Shown piece after piece: positions 52,971 through 57,820 of a stretch of DNA of 57,820 bases. A program made the translations under genes and the position numbers. Positions within the stretch are counted from its first letter, which is position 1, and every line of letters begins with the position of its first letter. Under the pieces are notes generated by a model. The model saw nothing but the letters and a program-made list of their open reading frames with translations, was not told the origin of the DNA and made no database searches. The stretch is from Vogesella oryzae (lineage in GTDB: Bacteria > Pseudomonadota > Gammaproteobacteria > Burkholderiales > Chromobacteriaceae): assembly GCF_902829295.1 (NCBI RefSeq), contig NZ_CADEPL010000008.1, positions 1-57,820 of the forward strand, written 5' to 3'.

Positions 52971-55823
52971 ATGAACAGTACGGCTGATTTCCTGTTTACA
53001 CCGGAAGAAGCTGCCGAAGCGGCGCTGGATTTCCTGGCCCGCTTGCAGGCTCCTGACGGTGCAACAGTCTGGGGGAAGATAGGCACTGTCTGGCATTGTC
53101 TGGCCAGGCGGGGCGATACGGCTTGTCTGCCGAAACCGGACAAGCTGCACGCCGCTGCCAGCCTGCCGGACCATGTCCGCCTGCACCGGCTGGGTAGTGA
53201 AAGCGCCCCGCTGGGATGGCTGCTTTGGCACGGGCAGAAAGTGGCCGACGAGCTTACCTCGCGCCTGGCCTACCTGCTGTCGGGCCACCTGCTTGGCGCC
53301 GGTCTGAACGAGGCGCTGTCCACCGCCCGCCTGACCCATCACATCCTGCTGGAAATCAGCCGCCTTGCCAGCGAGGCCGACGACCTCGCCACCGTGCTGC
53401 CGCAGCTGCACCAGGCGGTGCGTTTCCTGATGCCGGCCGACAATTTCTATATCGCGCTGCACGACGAAAACGCCGGAGTGTTGCGTTTTCCCTACTTTGT
53501 TGACCAAAGTGATGCATTAAAACCACAGCCGGAACAGACCTTTCCGGCGCGTGGTCCGGATGCCTCGCTGACGGCCTGGCTGATCCGCGAGAACCAGTGC
53601 CTGATGCTCGGTGGCGACGACCTGGTCTCGCTGTGCCGGCGCGAAGGCATCCCGCAACATGGCGCCGCCTGCGACTGGTGGATGGGCATGCCGCTGAGCA
53701 ATGGCAGCGGCCGGGTGATGGGCGCCATGGTGATCCAGGGCTACCACGGCCAACCACGGCCGGAGCCGCATGCCGAGGCCGCCTTCCTGTTTGTCGGCCA
53801 CCATATTTCCGCCGCGCTGGACCGGCTGCTGTTCCGTGCCGATCTGGAAAAGCAGGTCTGGCGCCGCACTACCGAGCTGGAAACCGCCAATGCGCGGCTG
53901 CGCGCCGAAGTTGCCGAACGCCAGCGTACCGAGCAGCTGCAGACCATGCTGTTCCGCATGGCCGAGCTGTCCAATACCAGCCTGTCGATGGAAGCATTCT
54001 TCGCCGGCCTGCACCGCCTGCTGGCCGAGCTGATCGATGCCGGCAACTGCCAGGTGGCGCTGTATGACCTGGAACGTGACGAACTGAGCTTCCCGTACTG
54101 TGCCGACCTGTACCAGTCGGAACTGGCGCCGCGCGCGCCGGGCCGCGGGCCGGTAGAGCAGGTGCTGCATAGCGGCCGGCCGCTGTTGCTGGCCGATGCC
54201 CGCTGGCAGCTGGATGGCGACGAGGCACTGGAGTCGCCCCCCTGCTGCTGGCTGGGCGTGCCGCTGTATAGCGGCAGCGTGCTGCGCGGCGTGCTGTCGG
54301 TGCAAAGCTATACCGCGGAAACCCGTTACAGCTGGCGGGAGCAGGAGATCCTGGAGTTTGTCGCCAACCATATCGGCAGCGCGCTGGCGCGGGTACAGGC
54401 GCTGGACGATCTGCAGCGTGCCTACGCCGACCTGGAGCAGCGGGTGCGCGAGCGCACCACCCAGCTGGATGCGGTCAATGCCCAGCTGCAGCACGACAGC
54501 CTGCACGATCCGCTGACCAAGCTGCCGAACCGCAACTATTTCGGTCGCGTGCTCAAACGCAGCTGGGACGCCTTCCAGCTCGACCCGGAGCAGCGCTTCG
54601 CGGTGCTGTTCATCGATCTGGACCGTTTCAAGCTGGTCAACGATTCGCTGGGCCATCTTGCCGGCGACCTGCTGCTGATCGAGGCGGCGCAGCGCATCCA
54701 GGGCACCTTGCAGTTTGCCGACTTCCTCGCCCGCCTCGGCGGTGACGAGTTCGCGGTGCTGCTGTCCTGTGTCGATACCATGGACCAGTGCGAGGAGATC
54801 GCCCGCCAGCTGGTGGCGTCGTTCGAGCGCCCCATCGTGCTGTCCGGCCGCGAAGTGTTCACCACCGTCAGTCTCGGCGTGGTGCTGGCAGACAAGAGCC
54901 ACTACAGCCGTGCCGAAGACATGCTGCGCGATGCCGACCACGCCATGTACCGCAGCAAGCAGCGCGGCCGCCACGGCTACACCCTGTTCAACCAAGAGTT
55001 GCGCCGCGACCAGGCCGACCAGCTGGCGCTGGAGGCCGAGCTGCGTCACGCGCTGACCAACGACTACGAGCTGGTGCCGTACTACCAGGCCATCGTCGAC
55101 AGCCAGACCGGGCGTCTGGCCGGCTTCGAGACGCTGGTGCGCTGGCACCACCCGCAACGCGGCATGATTTCGCCCAGCGTGTTCATGCCGATGGCGGAAG
55201 AAAGCGGCCTGATCCTCAAGCTCGACCGCTACATGATCGAGCGTTCCTGCGCCCAGTTGGCCGCCTGGTATGCCGAGGGCCGGCTGGACGGCGAGGTGTG
55301 CCTGCACATCAATCTGTCGTCCACCCATTTCCACGACCGCACCTTGCTGGACTGGCTGTTGCCGCTGTTGCGCCAGTACGGGCTGCCGGCCGGCACCCTG
55401 CATCTGGAGGTGACCGAAAGCGCGCTGATCGACGTGCCGGATCTGGCCATCCGCGTGATGCAGGAGCTGAAGGAGCAGGGCATCTGCCTGGCGCTGGACG
55501 ATTTCGGTACCGGCTACTCGGCGCTGTCCTATTTGCACCGTTACCAGTTCGATGTGCTGAAGATCGACCAGTCCTTCGTGCGCGAAGTGCACTGCCAGGA
55601 CGAGTCCGCCGCCATCGTGCGCGCCATCCTGGCACTGGCCGCCGCGCTGGGGCTGGAAGTGGTGGCCGAGGGGGTGGAAACGCCGGCGCAGGTACAGGCG
55701 CTGCGTGAACTGGGCTGCACCCGGCTGCAGGGCTACTACTTTGCCCGTCCGGCACCGGCCGCACAGCTGGACTGGGATCGTCTGGGCGGCATCGAGCCCG
55801 CCACTGCCGCGCTGAGCGCCTGA
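52971..55823 (+). CDS. GAF-GAF-GGDEF-EAL cyclic di-GMP turnover protein
   Basis: A cytoplasmic sensor of about 950 residues. Two GAF-type domains (about 115-285 and 320-475) are joined by a coiled coil (WRRTTELETANARLRAEVAE). A GGDEF domain (about 500-665) has intact GGDEF in ARLGGDEFAVLL but no RxxD inhibition site before it. The EAL domain (about 680-940) reads ETLVRW in place of EALLRW and keeps EVTESAL, DDFGTGYSAL, KIDQSF and EGVET, so phosphodiesterase activity is likely. I chose the ATG at 52971; a start 18 codons earlier is possible. It sits between bioF and bioH. Confidence 0.92.
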   Translation: MNSTADFLFTPEEAAEAALDFLARLQAPDGATVWGKIGTVWHCLARRGDTACLPKPDKLHAAASLPDHVRLHRLGSESAPLGWLLWHGQKVADELTSRLAYLLSGHLLGAGLNEALSTARLTHHILLEISRLASEADDLATVLPQLHQAVRFLMPADNFYIALHDENAGVLRFPYFVDQSDALKPQPEQTFPARGPDASLTAWLIRENQCLMLGGDDLVSLCRREGIPQHGAACDWWMGMPLSNGSGRVMGAMVIQGYHGQPRPEPHAEAAFLFVGHHISAALDRLLFRADLEKQVWRRTTELETANARLRAEVAERQRTEQLQTMLFRMAELSNTSLSMEAFFAGLHRLLAELIDAGNCQVALYDLERDELSFPYCADLYQSELAPRAPGRGPVEQVLHSGRPLLLADARWQLDGDEALESPPCCWLGVPLYSGSVLRGVLSVQSYTAETRYSWREQEILEFVANHIGSALARVQALDDLQRAYADLEQRVRERTTQLDAVNAQLQHDSLHDPLTKLPNRNYFGRVLKRSWDAFQLDPEQRFAVLFIDLDRFKLVNDSLGHLAGDLLLIEAAQRIQGTLQFADFLARLGGDEFAVLLSCVDTMDQCEEIARQLVASFERPIVLSGREVFTTVSLGVVLADKSHYSRAEDMLRDADHAMYRSKQRGRHGYTLFNQELRRDQADQLALEAELRHALTNDYELVPYYQAIVDSQTGRLAGFETLVRWHHPQRGMISPSVFMPMAEESGLILKLDRYMIERSCAQLAAWYAEGRLDGEVCLHINLSSTHFHDRTLLDWLLPLLRQYGLPAGTLHLEVTESALIDVPDLAIRVMQELKEQGICLALDDFGTGYSALSYLHRYQFDVLKIDQSFVREVHCQDESAAIVRAILALAAALGLEVVAEGVETPAQVQALRELGCTRLQGYYFARPAPAAQLDWDRLGGIEPATAALSA

Positions 55824-55854
55824 TAACCAGACCGGCGTCACAACGCCGTGCCGC

Positions 55855-55889
55855 ACGCCGCCCCGTTGTCATGACCGGGCGGCGTTTTC
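55855..55889 (+). terminator. Terminator after the GGDEF-EAL gene
   Basis: ACGCCGCCC (55855-55863) pairs with GGGCGGCGT (55877-55885), then TTTTCA. Confidence 0.7.
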
Positions 55890-55965
55890 ACGCCCCGGCA
55901 CAACGGCGGGTATCTTTCCGCCGGCAGTATTGCGAAAATGCGCTTTTGCCCCACCTTGTTGTTTC

Positions 55966-56730
55966 ATGAGCCTTTTTATCGAAAGCCACGGCCGTGGTCC
56001 GGATGTGGTACTGCTGCACGGCTGGGGGTTGCACGGCGGCGTGTTCGACCGCATTGCGGCCAACCTTGCCGGCGAATTCTGCGTCCATCTGGTCGACCTG
56101 CCCGGTCACGGCGGCAGCGCCGCCAGCCTCAGTTTCAACCCGGATACCATCGCCAGCCAGCTGGCCGAGCGCTTCCCGCTGCCGGTGCAGGTGGTGGGCT
56201 GGTCGCTGGGCGGGCTGATCGCGCAGCACTGGGCCGCCCGCCATCCTGCCGGCGTCAAGAGTCTGGCGCTGATCGCCACCAGTCCGCGCTTCGTGCGCGA
56301 CGACAGTTGGCCGCATGCGCAGCAACGTGCCGCCATCGAGGGCGTCGGTGCCAGCCTGGACGGCGCCTTCGAGCAGACGCTGGAGCGCTTCCTCGCGCTG
56401 CAGATGCTGGGCGCGCCGGCAGCGCGGCAGACGCTGGCGGCACTGAAAGAGCAGATGTTCGCCCACGGCCGCCCTCAAGGGCTGCTGCCGGCGCTGGATT
56501 GCCTGCTGGCCGCCGATGCGCGGGAACTTGCGCCGCTGATTACCTGTCCTGTAGGGCTGTTCTTTGGCGCCCGCGATGCCATCACCCCGATCGGGGCGGG
56601 TCGCTGGCTGGCCGCAGCGCTGCCGGATGCCACCCTGTACGAATTTGCCCAGGCTTCGCATGCGCCCTTCCTCTCGCACGAGAGCGAATTTCTGCAGCAC
56701 CTGCGCCACCATCTGGAACAACACGCATGA
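55966..56730 (+). CDS. bioH: Pimeloyl-ACP methyl ester carboxylesterase
   Basis: Alpha/beta hydrolase that removes the methyl group BioC added, releasing pimeloyl-ACP for BioF. The 254 residues carry the nucleophile Ser80 in VGWSLGG, the catalytic Asp in FGARDAITP and His in ASHAPFLS. The ATG at 55966 gives the family start; no good ribosome-binding site is visible. It overlaps bioC by four bases (ATGA), confirming the functional pairing. An exact DUS-like word lies at 56055-56067. Confidence 0.94.
   Translation: MSLFIESHGRGPDVVLLHGWGLHGGVFDRIAANLAGEFCVHLVDLPGHGGSAASLSFNPDTIASQLAERFPLPVQVVGWSLGGLIAQHWAARHPAGVKSLALIATSPRFVRDDSWPHAQQRAAIEGVGASLDGAFEQTLERFLALQMLGAPAARQTLAALKEQMFAHGRPQGLLPALDCLLAADARELAPLITCPVGLFFGARDAITPIGAGRWLAAALPDATLYEFAQASHAPFLSHESEFLQHLRHHLEQHA
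56055..56067 (-). repeat. DUS-like word within bioH
   Basis: Exact AAGGTTGGCCGCA on the minus strand, read in bioH as Ile-Ala-Ala-Asn-Leu. Confidence 0.75.
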
Positions 56731-57632
56731 CTGAAGCGTTTTACACCGACAAGACCCGCGTGCGCGCCTCGTTCGAGCGCGCGGCGCACAGCTACGATGC
56801 CGCCGCCGTACTGCAACGCGAAGTGTCGGACCGCATGGCCGAACGGCTGGACTACATCAAGCTGCAGCCGGCAGTGATTCTGGATGCCGGCAGCGGTACC
56901 GGTTACGGCAGCGCCGAGCTGCGCCGCCGCTACCCGGAGGCCCGCGTGGTGGAGCTGGACCTGGCGCACGCCATGCTGTGCGCCTCGCGCGAGAAGCAAC
57001 GCGCCGGGCAGGGCATGCTGTCGCGGCTGTTCAAACCGCAAAGCCCGTGGCAGGTGTGTGCCGATGTCGAGCGTCTGCCGCTGGCCGACAACAGCGTGGA
57101 CATGATCTGGTCCAGCCTCACCATCCAGTGGCTGAACCTGCCGGATGCGGTGTTTGCCGAGTTCCAGCGCGTGCTCAAACCGGGTGGCATGGTGCTGTTT
57201 GCCACCCTGGGGCCGGACACGCTGTTCGAGCTGCGCACGGCGTTCAGCCATGCCGACGGTGCCAATCATGTGAACCAGTTCATCGACATGCACGATCTGG
57301 GCGATGCCATGCTCGCCAGCGGCATGTCGGAGCCGGTGATGGACATGGAAAAAATCGTGATGACCTACGCCAGCGCGCGCGAGGTGATGCAGGACCTGAA
57401 GTCCATCGGTGCGCATAACGTCACCGACGGTCGCGGCCGCGGCCTGCTGGGCAAGCATGCCTGGCAGCGGGTGTGCGAAGCCTACGAAGGCTACCGCCGC
57501 GACGGCCAGCTGCCGGCCACCTATGAAGTGCTGTACGGCCACGCCTGGAAGGGTGAGCCGAAGAAGAAAGCGAACATCCTGCCCGACGGGCGGCAGGTGA
57601 TCGAATTTACCCGTACCCCGCCCAAGCGTTGA
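56727..57632 (+). CDS. bioC: Malonyl-ACP O-methyltransferase
   Basis: SAM-dependent enzyme that methylates malonyl-ACP so it can enter fatty-acid elongation toward pimelate. The 301 residues have the opening VRASFERAAHSYDAAAVLQREV, the SAM loop LDAGSGTGYG, and the BioC-specific SSLTIQWLNLP and FATLGPDTLFEL. It overlaps the bioH stop by four bases, so the two steps are co-expressed. Confidence 0.95.
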   Translation: MTEAFYTDKTRVRASFERAAHSYDAAAVLQREVSDRMAERLDYIKLQPAVILDAGSGTGYGSAELRRRYPEARVVELDLAHAMLCASREKQRAGQGMLSRLFKPQSPWQVCADVERLPLADNSVDMIWSSLTIQWLNLPDAVFAEFQRVLKPGGMVLFATLGPDTLFELRTAFSHADGANHVNQFIDMHDLGDAMLASGMSEPVMDMEKIVMTYASAREVMQDLKSIGAHNVTDGRGRGLLGKHAWQRVCEAYEGYRRDGQLPATYEVLYGHAWKGEPKKKANILPDGRQVIEFTRTPPKR

Positions 57633-57642
57633 TGATTGCCGC

Positions 57643-57820
57643 ATGACTGTTACCCGCCGACTGTTTACCCTTTCCCTGCTGGCCATCCTGGCCGGCTGTG
57701 CCAGCCAGACGCCGCCTCCGCCGGTGGCCAAAGCGGTGCCCAAACCCAAAATCGCGCTGGCGCTGGGTGGCGGTGCCGCCAAGGGCTTTGCCCATGTCGG
57801 CGTGATCCGTGTGCTGGAAC
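57643..57820 (+). CDS. Patatin-like phospholipase lipoprotein (3' end outside window)
   Basis: The first 59 codons of a lipoprotein run off the window end. The signal ends in the lipobox LAGC (Cys18), a proline-rich linker follows, and KIALALGGGAAKGFAHVGV gives the patatin oxyanion loop. The nucleophile GxSxG and the Asp dyad lie beyond the window. It starts 10 bases after the bioC stop. Related lipoproteins belong to the RssA-like patatin group. Confidence 0.85.
   Translation, partial: MTVTRRLFTLSLLAILAGCASQTPPPPVAKAVPKPKIALALGGGAAKGFAHVGVIRVLE

Noticed and set aside
55938-57632. A 564-codon frame that would fuse bioH and bioC
   Set aside because: The first half is a shadow of bioH in another frame; bioC has its own ATG at 56727 overlapping the bioH stop.

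Overview
The window is a high-GC bacterial chromosome segment with dense, short-gapped genes. Gene content (dusB-fis, purH/purD, hemA-prfA, an Entner-Doudoroff/glucose-uptake block, a TctE/GtrS-like two-component system, bioB-bioF and bioH-bioC) and the overall flavour point to a betaproteobacterium, most likely of the order Neisseriales in the Chromobacteriaceae/Vogesella/Aquitalea neighbourhood. That placement is inference from gene content; no rRNA gene is present to settle it.

Layout. 1-7.0 kb: tamB (5' end cut by the window, with a perfect fold-back at bases 1-61) convergent with a large Cache-PAS-GGDEF-EAL protein. 7.1-12.9 kb: RNase P RNA, dusB-fis, purH, pagP, purD. 13.0-14.2 kb: two overlapping lipoprotein genes, the second FlgO-like. 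14.3-18.3 kb: a solute-binding protein, a tsaC-like gene, a tolQ 5' fragment joined to a diguanylate cyclase, a YgjP-like metallopeptidase and a YiiX-like hydrolase. 18.4-29.3 kb: a chemotaxis receptor, a poor-looking G-rich stretch, a 3' fragment of edd, eda, a response regulator/histidine kinase pair, a four-gene sugar ABC transporter (gtsABCD-like) and an aldo/keto reductase; this reads as glucose uptake, sensing and Entner-Doudoroff catabolism. 29.4-38.7 kb: HDOD protein, RNase II-type exonuclease, REC-GGDEF protein, DeoR regulator, Tsx-like porin, an alkyltransferase-like protein, an MBL-fold hydrolase, a methyltransferase and a LysR regulator. 38.7-39.95 kb: a small AT-rich island with a decayed small gene and a frameshifted membrane-anchored protein. 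40.0-47.5 kb: dsdA, GIY-YIG protein, a Cys/Met PLP enzyme, PEBP protein, DUF1456 protein, pdxH, hemA, prfA. 47.6-57.8 kb: small proteins, rlpA, trmL, comF, bioB, bioF, a GAF-GGDEF-EAL protein, bioH, bioC and the start of a patatin-like lipoprotein.

The most striking signal is not a gene. The 13-mer AAGGTTGGCCGCA occurs exactly at least 13 times, and its 11-base core GGTTGGCCGCA at least 22 times, on both strands, inside genes and in gaps. It repeatedly forms inverted pairs between genes, as DNA uptake sequences do in Neisseriaceae, and twice it supplies both the Shine-Dalgarno bases and the start codon of a gene (histidine kinase, bioF). It does not resemble the described Neisseriaceae uptake words. 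A comF gene is present in the window.

Two internal joins (tolQ to diguanylate cyclase near 15.88 kb; the G-rich stretch before edd near 20.06-20.19 kb) and the fold-back at base 1 look like assembly or deletion scars. Gene absences there (tolR, tolA, tolB, pal, most of edd) should not be read as biology until checked.
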